64,000 nt of DNA from Gilvimarinus chinensis DSM 19667 (lineage in GTDB: Bacteria > Pseudomonadota > Gammaproteobacteria > Pseudomonadales > Cellvibrionaceae): NCBI RefSeq assembly GCF_000377745.1, contig NZ_KB898706.1, positions 496,001 through 560,000 on the forward strand, written 5' to 3'. Position 1 is the first letter of the stretch; each line of letters starts with the position of its first letter. The translations under genes and the position numbers were made by a program. The notes below the pieces were generated by a model, which was given only the letters and a program-made list of their open reading frames with translations, was not told where the DNA came from and did no database searches. Shown in pieces: positions 38,777 to 50,096 of the stretch.

Positions 38777-39067
38777 TCAGCGGTGGCTTTTGAGTTTTTC
38801 TTTATGCTTAATCAGTTGGCGGTCGAGCTTATCGGTTAAGGCGTCGATGGCGGCGTATAAATCCTGCGATTCGGCATCGGCGAATATATCTTTGCCATTG
38901 ACGTGTATTTTGGCCTCGGCTTTTTGCGTAAGCTTTTCTACTTCGAGAATGACATTAATGCTGGTAATGAACTCACTGTGGTGGGTCAGTCGCTCCAGCT
39001 TAGTGTGTACATAGTTGTTGATGGCGTCCGTTATTTCAAGGTGATGGCCACTAATGTTCACTTGCAT
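38777..39067 (-). CDS. hpf: Ribosome hibernation promoting factor, short form
   Basis: Protein of 96 residues that binds the small subunit and helps form inactive 100S ribosomes; older name, sigma-54 modulation protein. MQVNISGHHLEITDAI and the HVNGKDIFADAESQDLYAAIDAL region define the family. It lacks the C-terminal dimerisation domain of long HPF. Immediately downstream of rpoN (51 bases). Confidence 0.95.
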   Translation of the reverse strand: MQVNISGHHLEITDAINNYVHTKLERLTHHSEFITSINVILEVEKLTQKAEAKIHVNGKDIFADAESQDLYAAIDALTDKLDRQLIKHKEKLKSHR

Positions 39068-39118
39068 ACTCGAGTCCTCTGTTGTCTGGGGGCAACTATG
39101 TGGGTCGCCCCGAAGGAT

Positions 39119-40645
39119 TTATACCAGGCTTTTACGCTCATTGGACGGTGGAATGTTCAGTGACTCCCGGTATTTGGCAATGGTCCGCCTAGCGACTTGA
39201 ATGCCTTGGTCTGCCAGCATTTGAGTAATTTTGCTGTCACTCAATGGTTTTTTCGGGTTTTCGGCCGCTATCAGTTTTTTAATAATAGCTCGAATTGCTG
39301 TTGAGGAACATTCACCCCCTGAGTCGGTGCTTACGTGGGATGAAAAAAAGTACTTTAATTCGAAAATACCCTGAGGCGTGTGCATGTACTTTTGCGTCGT
39401 CACTCGAGAGATGGTTGACTCGTGCATCTCTACCAGCTCGGCGATGTCATGCAAGACTAATGGTTTCATGGCTTCGGCGCCATAATCGAGAAAGCCACGC
39501 TGTTTTTCTACGATACATGTAGCAACTTTCAGCAGTGTTTCATTGCGGCTTTGCAAGCTTTTCAAAAACCAGCGCGCCTCTTGTAAATTATTTTTCAAAA
39601 ACGTGTTGTCGCTACTGGAGTCGGCGCGTTTCACCAAAGAGGCATAACCTGAGTTAATTCGCAGTCGTGGTGCGATATCGGGGTTCAGCTCTACCGTCCA
39701 ACGACCTTCGCGTTTTTCGACAAATACATCAGGTACCACGTACTCGGTTTCACGGGTATCAATGATGTCGCCTGGGTGAGGGTTTAACGTTTTAATCAGT
39801 GCGACGGCCTGAGCTAGCTCTGCTTCTTTCAGGCGGGTCTTGCGCATCAGTTGGCGATAATCGCGGCTGCCGAGCAGAGGCAGGTGTTGCTGTACGATGA
39901 GTTTCGCGGCCTCTAAAAACGGTGTTTGTTTGTCGTACTGAGCCAATTGCACCAGCAGGCAGTCCATGAGGTTTTCGCTGCACACACCCGATGGGTCGAA
40001 TTGCTGCAATCTGCGCTTTACTGCTTGAACTTCGTCTAACTCCAGCTCTTCGAGGTTGCTGATCAAGCCCTCATATATTTCTTCAATGCTGATGCTTAGC
40101 AAACCGCTGGGCTCTACGGCGTCGATGATTGCCATGGCAATGAGTTCGTCGCGCTCAGACATCGGCGTCAGGTTAAGTTGCCACATAAGGTGGTCATAGA
40201 GCGACTCGGTTGTGCCGCGGCGACTTTCAAAATCGCTATCGTCCCCTTCGTAATTGCTGGCGGGAAGGGCGGGGCCAGAACTCTCGTAAACGTCATCCCA
40301 GCTGGTGTCGACGGGTAAATCCTGAGGGATCGCCTCGCTCCATTCACTATCGGGCTGAGGCTCCCCATCGCTGCCATCGGCGCTATTGCTGTTGAGTGTT
40401 TCGGTGGTTGCATTAGCGGTTTCCCGCTGCTCGGCACTTTCGCTGGTGTCGTTGACTTCGGAGCTTTTGTCACTTTGCTCGTTATCGAGGTTCTCCTCCA
40501 TTTCGAGCATGGGGTTTGAGTCCAAGGCCTCTTGAATTTCCTGTTGCAAATCCAGAGTAGACAATTGCAGCAGGCGTATAGCCTGTTGCAATTGCGGAGT
40601 CATCGTGAGCTGTTGGCCAAGCTTGAGCTGTAGCGATTGCTTCAT
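39119..40645 (-). CDS. rpoN: RNA polymerase sigma-54 factor RpoN
   Basis: Alternative sigma factor for nitrogen, pilus, flagellar and other genes requiring AAA+ activators. The 508 residues have the glutamine-rich region I ([29 protein letters not shown], split by no gap), a long acidic region II (about 50-150), the core-binding domain and the C-terminal RpoN box ([10 protein letters not shown]) near 490. A sigma-54 box precedes pilA in this window. The leader is about 30 bases if the promoter at 40680-40708 is correct. Confidence 0.97.
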   Translation of the reverse strand: MKQSLQLKLGQQLTMTPQLQQAIRLLQLSTLDLQQEIQEALDSNPMLEMEENLDNEQSDKSSEVNDTSESAEQRETANATTETLNSNSADGSDGEPQPDSEWSEAIPQDLPVDTSWDDVYESSGPALPASNYEGDDSDFESRRGTTESLYDHLMWQLNLTPMSERDELIAMAIIDAVEPSGLLSISIEEIYEGLISNLEELELDEVQAVKRRLQQFDPSGVCSENLMDCLLVQLAQYDKQTPFLEAAKLIVQQHLPLLGSRDYRQLMRKTRLKEAELAQAVALIKTLNPHPGDIIDTRETEYVVPDVFVEKREGRWTVELNPDIAPRLRINSGYASLVKRADSSSDNTFLKNNLQEARWFLKSLQSRNETLLKVATCIVEKQRGFLDYGAEAMKPLVLHDIAELVEMHESTISRVTTQKYMHTPQGIFELKYFFSSHVSTDSGGECSSTAIRAIIKKLIAAENPKKPLSDSKITQMLADQGIQVARRTIAKYRESLNIPPSNERKSLV

Positions 40646-40679
40646 AATTTCTAGTGAGTCTTTCGGGCATTAACCGCAG

Positions 40680-40708
40680 AGTGTAGTCAGCCTGCAGCTT
40701 GCAAGCAA
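40680..40708 (-). promoter_or_regulatory. Candidate sigma-70 promoter of rpoN
   Basis: On the minus strand TTGCTT (40708-40703), a 17-base spacer and TACACT (40685-40680) lie about 35 bases before the rpoN ATG. Each box matches 4 of 6 consensus bases. The 135-base lptB-rpoN gap shows no terminator, so readthrough from lptB is also possible. Confidence 0.4.
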
Positions 40709-40780
40709 TACGTTTAAGCAATGTTTATGCCTGAGGTTCTATAAAACTAAAAAGTCAAGGAGGTAAAAGAGGCCTAGGGG

Positions 40781-41506
40781 CTACAGCATGAAGTTTTCGC
40801 CAAGATATACTTTTCGAACCTTGGCGTTGCTGAGAATATCCTCTGAACTTCCTTCGGCGATAATGTGGCCTTCAGAAACAATATAAGCCTTTTCACAAAT
40901 GCCCAAAGTTTCACGCACGTTGTGATCAGTAATCAGAATGCCGATGTCGCGGTCTTTTAAGTGTTGTACGATTTGCTGGATATCGCTGACGGAAATGGGA
41001 TCAACTCCGGCAAAAGGCTCATCCAGTAAAATAAAAGCGGGGTTTGTGGCCAGAGCACGGGCGATCTCCACCCGACGGCGCTCACCACCCGATAACGCCA
41101 TGCCAAGGCTGTCCCGAATGTGGGTGATATGAAACTCCTGCATTAATGCTTCCAGTTCTTGCTGACGCTGCGCAGAGGTGAGGTCTTTACGGGTTTGCAG
41201 AATGGCGAGAATGTTATCGGCCACAGAAAGCTTGCGAAACACCGACGCTTCCTGGGGGAGATAGCCAATCCCTGCGCGAGCGCGGCCGTGAATTGGAAGT
41301 GAGGTCAGGTCTTGGCCGTTTAAACTCACTCGGCCTCTATCGGCTTTGACCAGGCCCGCGATCATATAAAAACAAGTGGTTTTACCGGCACCGTTAGGGC
41401 CGAGCAGGCCGACGATTTCACCGCTAGAGACGCTCAGCGATACATCGATGACCACCTGGCGACCTTTGTAGCTTTTAGCCAGGTTTTCTGCTTTCAATGT
41501 TGCCAT
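40781..41506 (-). CDS. lptB: LPS export ABC transporter ATPase LptB
   Basis: Cytoplasmic ATPase of the LptB2FGC complex that extracts LPS from the inner membrane. 241 residues: Walker [19 protein letters not shown]-loop [12 protein letters not shown], signature [15 protein letters not shown], Walker [15 protein letters not shown]-loop ITDHNVRET. It lies 4 bases after lptA. Confidence 0.98.
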   Translation of the reverse strand: MATLKAENLAKSYKGRQVVIDVSLSVSSGEIVGLLGPNGAGKTTCFYMIAGLVKADRGRVSLNGQDLTSLPIHGRARAGIGYLPQEASVFRKLSVADNILAILQTRKDLTSAQRQQELEALMQEFHITHIRDSLGMALSGGERRRVEIARALATNPAFILLDEPFAGVDPISVSDIQQIVQHLKDRDIGILITDHNVRETLGICEKAYIVSEGHIIAEGSSEDILSNAKVRKVYLGENFML

Positions 41507-41510
41507 CTTG

Positions 41511-42029
41511 TTACTCGATTGCCGCCGGTGGGATAGTCATTTGGATGCGCTCATCGCCTTCAGTGCCGCTTTGAGCGTTAACCAGCTCTTTCGTGAGGTC
41601 GTAGTGGAGTCTGTGGCCGCGCATAATGGCGCCGTCTTGTTCCAATTTTACCGACTCGGTCATTGAAACCGTATTGTTGGCGCTGTCGTATATGATCTCG
41701 TTGGCCTCGGCGCTGACAATGCCACGCTCTGTACTTGGGCGCTGCTGGAAGTGTGCTGGACTGCCAATGGCGGTTACCGCTTTAACGCTATTGTCGGCGC
41801 TGAATTTTACAGTAATGGTGTCGGCTTTTATTTTCAAAGACCCTTGCTGTAGTAAGGCGTTACCGCTGTAGGTAATAAGGCCATTTTTTTGGTCGAAGGT
41901 TTGCGTATCCGCCTGCAGCTGGAATGGTTGCTCGCGGTCATCTGGCAAGGCCTGAACGTTGGGTGTTGTTAACACTGCCAAAAATAGTATCGCTAGCAGT
42001 GCCGAAAATGTCGATTTAAAGCGGGTCAT
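41511..42029 (-). CDS. lptA: LPS transport periplasmic bridge protein LptA
   Basis: Periplasmic beta-jellyroll (OstA-type) protein that polymerises into the LPS bridge. 172 residues with a signal peptide cleaved near residue 27 ([11 protein letters not shown]). Motifs include [21 protein letters not shown] and IISAEANEI-type strands. Its start overlaps the end of lptC by 14 bases, so translation is coupled. Confidence 0.95.
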   Translation of the reverse strand: MTRFKSTFSALLAILFLAVLTTPNVQALPDDREQPFQLQADTQTFDQKNGLITYSGNALLQQGSLKIKADTITVKFSADNSVKAVTAIGSPAHFQQRPSTERGIVSAEANEIIYDSANNTVSMTESVKLEQDGAIMRGHRLHYDLTKELVNAQSGTEGDERIQMTIPPAAIE

Positions 42030-42594
42030 AAAGGCTTTTTACCTCAGCTAACAATTCTATTTGACCCTCCTCTAGGGCCGCATTGAGGCCTACAGCAGTG
42101 GTCTTACCACGGGCGCTGAGAATGGTAACAGGTTTAGGGGTATGGGCGTATTGGCGTTCTGTATGGATCAGTAAATCTTCGGTGAGAATAGTGACTTTGC
42201 CATATTCCGCATTGTCGCTATAGGCGCTTACATCCTGCTCAAGCTTGAGGGTCTGGTCGATATTGTTGACCGTGCCTCGCTCTGCGCTGAGGTGCCAAGG
42301 AGCTTTGCCTTCGCTGTAGAACTCGATTTCTGGGGCGAGGATGTCACCGCGATTCTCGGCGCTGTTTTGATAATAGTTTACGCGTTGTGCGTGAAGGGTA
42401 TGCTTCAAGGTGCCATTTTTATCGTAGGTGCGGTCGCGCATACCGACAATATAAGTGCTGGGATGGGAGTCCCCCTGTGGGTTTGATTTGTCTTTTAAAA
42501 GCGGGTTGCGAGGCGTGATCTGCATCACCACGGATACCGCAATTGCGCAAACAATAGCGGGAATAAGCCAGCTTTTGGTTGGGTGCTGTCGCAT
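42016..42594 (-). CDS. lptC: LPS export protein LptC
   Basis: Bitopic inner-membrane component that passes LPS from LptB2FG to LptA. 192 residues: a single N-terminal membrane helix (WLIPAIVCAIAVSVVMQI), then a periplasmic jellyroll with YIVGMRDRTYDKNGTLKHTL and ILTEDLLIHTERQYAHT. It follows kdsC by a single base and overlaps lptA by 14. Confidence 0.95.
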   Translation of the reverse strand: MRQHPTKSWLIPAIVCAIAVSVVMQITPRNPLLKDKSNPQGDSHPSTYIVGMRDRTYDKNGTLKHTLHAQRVNYYQNSAENRGDILAPEIEFYSEGKAPWHLSAERGTVNNIDQTLKLEQDVSAYSDNAEYGKVTILTEDLLIHTERQYAHTPKPVTILSARGKTTAVGLNAALEEGQIELLAEVKSLYDPL

Positions 42595-42595
42595 T

Positions 42596-43126
42596 TTAGC
42601 CCTCGGTATGTCGAGCTATGGCCTGTTCAAAGTTGCCTTGGGCTTGCAGAATTAAATCGCAGGCTTCTCGCACGGCACCTTCGCCCCCGGCACGATGGCT
42701 GATCCAGTGAGCGTATTCGGCGACACTGCTGTGGGCATTGGGCACCGTTAATGCCAGGCCTACCCGTGTCATGATGGATAAGTCTGGCCAGTCGTCCCCC
42801 ATGTGGGCAATTTCATTAGGCGCGAGATGGAGTTCGTTGAACACTTCCTGCAAGGCGTCCCACTTGTCTTCACGGCCTTGAATCAGTAGTTCAATTCCTA
42901 GCTCTCGGGCGCGTCTTGCGACAACTTCGCTGGAGCGGCCGGTGATGATTGCGACCTGCACGCCGGTAGCCATTAATGACTTAATGCCTTGGCCGTCTTG
43001 GGTGTTAAAGGCTTTCATCTCATTGCCGTGGTTGTCAAAGTACAGTCGGCCATCGGTAAGGACGCCGTCGACATCCAGAATGAGAAGTTTGATGTGTTTG
43101 GCTAAATCAAGAGTTTGTCGGGTCAT
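42596..43126 (-). CDS. kdsC: 3-deoxy-D-manno-octulosonate 8-phosphate phosphatase KdsC
   Basis: HAD-family phosphatase of Kdo synthesis, 176 residues (tetrameric C0 type without a cap). Catalytic DVDGVLTDGRLYFD at about 18-31, motif II TGRSSEVV, motif IV HMGDDWPDL. It lies between kdsD and lptC as usual. Confidence 0.96.
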   Translation of the reverse strand: MTRQTLDLAKHIKLLILDVDGVLTDGRLYFDNHGNEMKAFNTQDGQGIKSLMATGVQVAIITGRSSEVVARRARELGIELLIQGREDKWDALQEVFNELHLAPNEIAHMGDDWPDLSIMTRVGLALTVPNAHSSVAEYAHWISHRAGGEGAVREACDLILQAQGNFEQAIARHTEG

Positions 43127-43143
43127 AGAATCGCTATAGCTTC

Positions 43144-44118
43144 TTAAATAACACCCGCTCGCAGCAGGTCGTGTAAATGGACAACGCCGGTGGCTGTTTG
43201 ATCGGCTGCAGCAATAATCAGCGACGTAATTTTTCGCTCTTCCATGATTTTAATGGCCTCAGCGGCCAGGGTGTCTTCGTCAATTGTCTGTGGTGCGTGG
43301 GTCATCACCTCTGACATGGTGGCGTGTTTGAGGTCGATGTTGCGGTCGATACAGCGCCGTAAATCCCCGTCTGTGAATACACCGACGAGTGTGCCTTCGT
43401 GCTGTACGGTCGTCATGCCCAGGCCTTTTCGGCTCATTTCCAGTAGTCCCTGGGGCAGGGTATCACTGGGGGACACTTTCGGTAGCTGCTCGCCTTGATG
43501 CATTACATCGCTAACGCGCAATAAAAGTTTGCGCCCAAGTGCGCCGCCGGGGTGAGAAAAAGCAAAGTCCTCAGCGGTAAAGCCGCGTGCTTCCAGCAGT
43601 GCGATCGCCAGGGCGTCGCCCAGCACAGTGGTCACCGTGGCGCTGGAAGTGGGGGCCAGTGCCAGGGGGCAGGCTTCACGTTCAACTGCGATCGATAAGT
43701 GAACCTCGGATGCCTTTGCGAGCACCGAAATAGGGTCGCCGGTCATGCTGATCAGAGGAATCCCCAAGCGTTTGAACAAAGGTAGCAGCGTCAGTAGCTC
43801 GGCCGAGTTGCCAGAATAAGAAATGGCAATCAGGACGTCACTGGCGGTTACCATGCCTAAATCGCCGTGACTGGCTTCGCCGGGGTGCATAAAAAAGGCC
43901 GGTGTGCCCGTGCTTGCTAAAGTGGCGGCGATTTTTTTACCCATGTGGCCAGACTTGCCCATGCCAGAGACAATGACCCGGCCCTGACAGCCGAGTATTA
44001 AATCGCAGGCGCGGCTAAAATCGCCATTGACGCTCTGCGCCAAGCTGGTAACGGCGTCAGCTTCCAGGGCTATTGTGCGCCGGGCAGAAGCGGCGTAATC
44101 AAATCGACTCATAACCAT
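43144..44118 (-). CDS. kdsD: Arabinose-5-phosphate isomerase KdsD
   Basis: First enzyme of Kdo synthesis, converting ribulose-5-phosphate to arabinose-5-phosphate. 324 residues: an SIS domain (GMGKSGHMGKKIAATLASTG, ISYSGNSAELL) followed by two CBS domains (about 205-320). Two starts are possible, ATG 44118 or ATG 44112; the longer is given. kdsD-kdsC-lptC-lptA-lptB forms one LPS operon. Confidence 0.96.
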   Translation of the reverse strand: MVMSRFDYAASARRTIALEADAVTSLAQSVNGDFSRACDLILGCQGRVIVSGMGKSGHMGKKIAATLASTGTPAFFMHPGEASHGDLGMVTASDVLIAISYSGNSAELLTLLPLFKRLGIPLISMTGDPISVLAKASEVHLSIAVEREACPLALAPTSSATVTTVLGDALAIALLEARGFTAEDFAFSHPGGALGRKLLLRVSDVMHQGEQLPKVSPSDTLPQGLLEMSRKGLGMTTVQHEGTLVGVFTDGDLRRCIDRNIDLKHATMSEVMTHAPQTIDEDTLAAEAIKIMEERKITSLIIAAADQTATGVVHLHDLLRAGVI

Positions 44119-44149
44119 CCAGTTTTGCGAGGGCGGGATTATACGACAA

Positions 44150-45112
44150 TTAGCCCAGTAGGATCACATAATAGCCAGCGTATAACGCTAGCAGAGCTAT
44201 CCCCATCAAATTGCCTAAGCGTGCGCCACCCTGGTTGCGGTGAAAATAGGCGCTAAAATAAAGCGCTAGGGCCAGCAAAGCCGTCAAGCCTGCCATTGCC
44301 AGGAAGTCGCGGCCGAAAACTTCAGCGTCCAGGGTCAGCGGGGCGATGATTTCCGGTATGGCCATCACCGCGAGAATGTTAAACAGGTTAGAGCCGATGA
44401 CATTGCCAATGGCAATGTCGTGGTGGCCTTTAAGGGCACTGGCTACGGACGCTGCAAGCTCGGGCAGGCTGGTGCCTATTGCGACTACCGTCAGGCCTAT
44501 GATCAGTGGGCTAACGCCAAAAGCTAAGGCCAGTTCGCTGGCTCCACGAACTAATAGATCAGCGCTTACGATTAATAATATTAAACCGACAGCAAACCAC
44601 ACAAGGGCGCGTGCACGTGACATTTGCGGAATGTCTTCATCGACCTCTTCGGGGTGGTGGCGTTTGCTCCAGATAATAAGGTACATGGCACAGGGGAGTG
44701 ACAGCAATAATATTAAGCCCTCAGTGCGGGTCAATTGCGCGTCAAAGAGGAACCATCCGGCCATGGCGGTGACCAAGAGCAGCACCGGCAACTCAACTTT
44801 GAGTAAATGGTTCTGGATGGGTAGGGCGGCAATTAGCGCGGTAACGCCTAATACTAAGCCAATATTGGCGAGGTTGGAGCCAAGAGCGTTACCAACGGCC
44901 AGATCTCCCGCGTGTTTAAGGCCTGCATTAATAGATACGATGACCTCTGGAGCCGATGTGCCAAAGGCCACAATGGTCAGGCCGATGATCAGTTTGGAGA
45001 TTCCAAAGGTGCGAGCTAAGGCTGCGCTGCCTCCTACAAAGCGATCGGCGCTCCAGATTAGGCCGACAAAACCAATGAGGACAAACAGTACAGGAAGCCA
45101 AAGGGAGGTCAT
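44150..45112 (-). CDS. Calcium/sodium antiporter of the YrbG family
   Basis: Inner-membrane cation/calcium exchanger of 320 residues with about ten helices in two inverted repeats. Each repeat carries the alpha-repeat motif: GTSAPEVIVS with GNALGSNLANIGLVLG, and GTSLPELAASVA with GNVIGSNLFNILAV. In E. coli the homologue also lies between kdsD and the mla genes. It is divergent from mlaC. Confidence 0.92.
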   Translation of the reverse strand: MTSLWLPVLFVLIGFVGLIWSADRFVGGSAALARTFGISKLIIGLTIVAFGTSAPEVIVSINAGLKHAGDLAVGNALGSNLANIGLVLGVTALIAALPIQNHLLKVELPVLLLVTAMAGWFLFDAQLTRTEGLILLLSLPCAMYLIIWSKRHHPEEVDEDIPQMSRARALVWFAVGLILLIVSADLLVRGASELALAFGVSPLIIGLTVVAIGTSLPELAASVASALKGHHDIAIGNVIGSNLFNILAVMAIPEIIAPLTLDAEVFGRDFLAMAGLTALLALALYFSAYFHRNQGGARLGNLMGIALLALYAGYYVILLG

Positions 45113-45257
45113 AAAATTTTCTCAGGGTGTGGGGTGTGTCTGATCAGTAACGTGCGTTGGTGTAGGCCACCGCGGTGTGAAATGGTATAGTTTTACGTCT
45201 CACGCAGCAATTCTTTGCGCCTGCTCAGGCGATTTAAATTTTAAAAGGACAAATGAC

Positions 45258-45872
45258 ATGAAAAAGATGGGCTATTCAATGTTTGCCCGACGCTTATGGC
45301 TGGTTTTAGGGCTGATGTTTGCTGCGCAGTTGGCGCAGGCCGCCGATCCATACGAGATTGTGGATGATGTAACCAATAAGCTGGTGAGTGCCGCGCGTGA
45401 CTTCAATAAAGATGGCGACAAAAGCGCTTTTGATAAGACGGTTTTGGAGACCTTAGAGCCGGTGGTTGCTTTTGAGTATATCGCCCGGGTGGTTATGGGG
45501 GATTACTTTGCTAAAGCTTCTCAGGCTCAGCGTGATGCGTTCGCCGAGACTTTTAAAAAAGACTTGGTGGGTACTTACGCCAAAGGTATAGCTACTTACG
45601 CAGATAGTGATATTGAATTGCTACGCGACGCCGATGTGGGTGATAAGCGTCGCGTCATGGTCGAGCAGCAGGTTAAATATCAAGGCGCTACTCACAAGCT
45701 CTCTTACACTATGGGTAAGAATCGTGACGGCCAGTGGAAGTTAATTAACTTAGTGCTGAACGGCGCCAACTTGGGCAGTTCTTTCAGCAGTCAGTTCGAG
45801 CAGCTTGCCAGTAAGTACAGTGGTGATCTGGATAAAGTAACGGCCAACTGGAGTAGCTCAAGCGACTCATAG
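45258..45872 (+). CDS. mlaC: Phospholipid-binding protein MlaC
   Basis: Periplasmic carrier that shuttles phospholipid between outer-membrane MlaA and the inner-membrane MlaFEDB transporter. 204 residues from ATG 45258, which follows AAAAGGA; the upstream extension of the frame is non-coding. Signal peptide cleaved near residue 28 (LAQA-ADPYE). Conserved FEYIARVVMGDYF, FKKDLVGTYAKGIA and GQWKLINLVLNGANLG. Unusually, mlaF, mlaE and mlaD are not upstream and mlaB is not downstream, so the partner transporter must be encoded elsewhere or be missing. Confidence 0.93.
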   Translation: MKKMGYSMFARRLWLVLGLMFAAQLAQAADPYEIVDDVTNKLVSAARDFNKDGDKSAFDKTVLETLEPVVAFEYIARVVMGDYFAKASQAQRDAFAETFKKDLVGTYAKGIATYADSDIELLRDADVGDKRRVMVEQQVKYQGATHKLSYTMGKNRDGQWKLINLVLNGANLGSSFSSQFEQLASKYSGDLDKVTANWSSSSDS

Positions 45873-45897
45873 GCCATCAGTTTGCACAATATTTGCT

Positions 45898-45925
45898 GCC
45901 GGGGGTGCCAATGGGTGCGCCCGGC
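45898..45925 (+). other. Strong imperfect hairpin between mlaC and ibaG
   Basis: GCCGGGGGTGCC pairs with GGTGCGCCCGGC around AATG, one mismatch and two G-T pairs in 12 positions. No T-tract follows, so it is probably an mRNA processing or stability element rather than a terminator. Confidence 0.4.
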
Positions 45926-46007
45926 GGCGCAATCCGGTAAGATTCCCGCCCTGATATTCATTCATCTGCGCCCATCAAACAGCGCAGTCTAGCCCTATAG
46001 GGACACT

Positions 46008-46241
46008 ATGCAAGCCGAAGAAATTCAGGCGCTGATTGAGAGCGCGGTACCTGACAGTCAAGCTCAGGTCCAAATTGAAGGTAATCACGTCCATGTGCGT
46101 GTGGTAAGCCCCGCTTTTGCCGGTATCAGTCCGGTCAAAAAGCAGCAAATGGTGTATGCCGTACTGAATGACAAAATCGCCTCGGGCGAAATTCACGCCG
46201 TTCATATGCAAACTCTGACCCCGGAACAAGCGGCGCAATAG
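46008..46241 (+). CDS. ibaG: BolA family protein IbaG
   Basis: BolA-like protein of 77 residues that with monothiol glutaredoxin carries [2Fe-2S] clusters. Motifs HVRVVSPAFAGISPVKKQQMVYAVL and IHAVHMQTLTPEQ identify the murA-adjacent IbaG/YrbA subgroup. It lies 12 bases before murA. Confidence 0.94.
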   Translation: MQAEEIQALIESAVPDSQAQVQIEGNHVHVRVVSPAFAGISPVKKQQMVYAVLNDKIASGEIHAVHMQTLTPEQAAQ

Positions 46242-46250
46242 TACAGGTAG

Positions 46251-47516
<1,266 letters not shown>

Positions 47517-47539
47517 ATCAACAGGCAGAGCAACCACGC

Positions 47540-48175
47540 ATGAGTGAAATGATTACCATCGCCCTGACCAAGGGGCGCATACTGAAAGAAACTCTGCCGC
47601 TGCTGGCGGCGGCCGATATTCACCCCGAAGAGGATATCGATAAGAGTCGCAAGCTGGTGTTTGCCACCAATAAGCCCGATGTCCAGCTGCTGGTGTTGCG
47701 CGGCGCGGATGTGCCTACGTACGTGCAATTTGGCGCGGCCGATATGGGCATTTCCGGCAAGGATACCTTAATGGAAAACGGTGCCGATGGCCTGTACGAG
47801 CCGTTGGACTTGCGGATTGCCAAGTGCCGGCTTATGACCGCCGCCATCAAAGAGGCACCGGCGAAGCACGGTCGCCTGCGGGTTGCCACAAAGTATGTGA
47901 ATATCGCCAAACAGTACTACGCCACTCAGGGGCGTCAGGTCGATATCATCAAGCTCTATGGCGGTATGGAGCTGGCGCCGATTATGAATCTCGCCGATGA
48001 AATTGTGGATATTGTCGATACCGGCAACACGCTAAAAGCCAACGGCCTTGAGGCGCGCGAGCACATCGCTGACATCAGCTCGCGGCTGATCGTGAACAAA
48101 GCCTCCATGAAAATGAAGCACGTGGGCATCCAGGCCATCATAGATGGCATTTCTGGCGCTCTCACGGCTGAGTAA
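47540..48175 (+). CDS. hisG: ATP phosphoribosyltransferase HisG, short form
   Basis: First step of histidine synthesis. The frame reaches back into murA, but the family N-terminus is [22 protein letters not shown] 47540 gives 211 residues, and ATG 47549 is an alternative. It is the short HisG type, lacking the C-terminal regulatory domain; this form normally needs HisZ as partner, which is not in the window. Markers: [13 protein letters not shown] and [17 protein letters not shown]. Confidence 0.93.
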   Translation: MSEMITIALTKGRILKETLPLLAAADIHPEEDIDKSRKLVFATNKPDVQLLVLRGADVPTYVQFGAADMGISGKDTLMENGADGLYEPLDLRIAKCRLMTAAIKEAPAKHGRLRVATKYVNIAKQYYATQGRQVDIIKLYGGMELAPIMNLADEIVDIVDTGNTLKANGLEAREHIADISSRLIVNKASMKMKHVGIQAIIDGISGALTAE

Positions 48176-48210
48176 GGGCTAACATCGAACCTAGAAGCAG
48201 AACCAAAAAC

Positions 48211-49515
48211 ATGACTGAAGCATTGATTACCCGTCTGAATAACCAGGATGCCGACTTTACTGCGAAGCTGGATGCGCTGCTGGCCTGGGACTCCGTATCG
48301 GACCATAAGGTGGCCGAAGCGGTGGCGGATATTCTGCATCAGGTGAAAGAGCGTGGCGATGCGGCTGTTATAGAGTTTACTAACCGTTTTGATCGTCGCA
48401 ACGTGGTGGACTTTTCTGAGTTGGTGGTAGCGCCAGAGGCTTTACAGCAAGCGTTGCAGGCTATCGATCCGGCCCAGCGCGAAGCGCTTGAAGAGGCGGC
48501 GCGACGGGTGCGCGCTTATCACGAACATCAGCGGCAAGAGTCCTGGCGTTACACCGAGGCCGATGGCACGGTGCTGGGGCAAAAAATTACGCCCATGGAG
48601 CGAGTGGGCTTGTATGTGCCCGGTGGTAAAGCCTCCTATCCGTCATCGGTATTGATGAATGCTATTCCCGCCAAAGTGGCAGGGGTAGACGAACTGACCA
48701 TGGTGGTGCCCGCACCCGATGGTGAATTGAATCAAACGGTATTGGCTGCTGCCGCCATCGCCGGGGTTGATCGCGTGATTACCATTGGTGGGGCTCAGGC
48801 TGTGGCTGCGCTCGCTTACGGTACGCAAACTATCGCCCGGGTCGATAAAATTGTGGGTCCAGGCAATATTTTCGTGGCTACCGCCAAGCGTGCGGTGTTT
48901 GGCCAAGTGGCCATTGATATGATCGCGGGGCCATCGGAAATTTTAGTGTTGTGTGACGGTCAGACGGATCCGGACTGGATTGCCATGGATTTGTTCAGTC
49001 AGGCCGAGCACGATGAGCAGGCTCAGTCCATTTTAATCAGCCCCGATGGCGAGTTTTTGAATAAGGTCGAGCAGGCCATGGAGCGCCTGCTGCCGACCAT
49101 GTCTCGCGAGCCTATTATTCGTCAGTCTCTGGCCAATCGCGGCGCGTTAATTAAAGTTGCGAATATGGATGAAGCGGTCGCGCTGTCGAACCGTATTGCG
49201 CCAGAGCACTTGGAGGTGTCGGTCGAGGACCCCGAAGCGCTGTTGCCAAGCATTCGCCACGCCGGCGCTATTTTTATGGGGCGTCACACCCCCGAAGCGC
49301 TGGGCGATTACTGCGCTGGGCCTAACCACGTTCTGCCTACCTCGGGCACGGCGCGATTCAGCTCGCCGCTGGGTGTCTATGACTTTCAAAAGCGCAGCTC
49401 AATTATTTTTGCCTCAGCCCAAGGGGCGTCTGATTTGGCTCACACAGCGGCTACATTAGCCCGGAGTGAAGATTTAGAAGCTCACGCGCTGTCGGCCGAC
49501 TACCGCAAACACTAG
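48211..49515 (+). CDS. hisD: Histidinol dehydrogenase HisD
   Basis: Catalyses the last two steps of histidine synthesis, histidinol to histidine via NAD-dependent double oxidation. 434 residues with [21 protein letters not shown], the [16 protein letters not shown] nucleotide region, and the zinc site around AEHDEQAQ and [12 protein letters not shown]. It follows hisG by 35 bases. hisC, which often comes next in Pseudomonas, is absent here. Confidence 0.97.
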   Translation: MTEALITRLNNQDADFTAKLDALLAWDSVSDHKVAEAVADILHQVKERGDAAVIEFTNRFDRRNVVDFSELVVAPEALQQALQAIDPAQREALEEAARRVRAYHEHQRQESWRYTEADGTVLGQKITPMERVGLYVPGGKASYPSSVLMNAIPAKVAGVDELTMVVPAPDGELNQTVLAAAAIAGVDRVITIGGAQAVAALAYGTQTIARVDKIVGPGNIFVATAKRAVFGQVAIDMIAGPSEILVLCDGQTDPDWIAMDLFSQAEHDEQAQSILISPDGEFLNKVEQAMERLLPTMSREPIIRQSLANRGALIKVANMDEAVALSNRIAPEHLEVSVEDPEALLPSIRHAGAIFMGRHTPEALGDYCAGPNHVLPTSGTARFSSPLGVYDFQKRSSIIFASAQGASDLAHTAATLARSEDLEAHALSADYRKH

Positions 49516-49628
49516 TCAGCGGGCCCATCAGGCAGGCTCCTGTGCGTCATTGATGGCGCTTTGTGCTACTATGCGCGCAATTTTTCGCGAGCCAAGTAGC
49601 GCATCTGCGCTGAACAGAGGCAAAAGCC

Positions 49629-50096
49629 ATGCACTGTCCTTTCTGTAGTGCCGATGAAACCAAAGTGATCGATTCACGGCTGGTGGCCGAGGGTGATCAG
49701 GTACGTCGTCGGCGCGAGTGCTTATCCTGCCACGAACGATTTACCACCTACGAAATCGCTGAGCTGGTGATGCCACGTATTATCAAGCAGGACGGCACCC
49801 GCGAGCCATTCGACGAAAACAAACTGCGTGCCGGGCTGCAGCGGGCACTGGAAAAGCGTCCGGTATCGGTCGAGTCCATCGAGACAGCTATCGCCAATAT
49901 TAAGCACTTTCTTCAAGCCACCGGTGAGCGCGAAGTGCGTTCGCGCCGCTTGGGCGAAAAAGTGATGGACGAGCTGCGCGAATTGGATGAAGTGGCTTAT
50001 GTTCGTTTTGCGTCGGTGTATCGCAGTTTCAAAGATTTACATGAATTCCGCCAGGAGATTGATCGCCTGGAAGGACAGGAGCGCGACACAATTTAA
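49629..50096 (+). CDS. nrdR: Transcriptional repressor NrdR
   Basis: Zinc-ribbon and ATP-cone repressor of ribonucleotide reductase genes. 155 residues: zinc ligands C3, C6, C31 and C34 ([20 protein letters not shown]), then the ATP-cone ([20 protein letters not shown]). It overlaps ribD by one base (TAATG), the usual nrdR-rib arrangement. Confidence 0.97.
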   Translation: MHCPFCSADETKVIDSRLVAEGDQVRRRRECLSCHERFTTYEIAELVMPRIIKQDGTREPFDENKLRAGLQRALEKRPVSVESIETAIANIKHFLQATGEREVRSRRLGEKVMDELRELDEVAYVRFASVYRSFKDLHEFRQEIDRLEGQERDTI

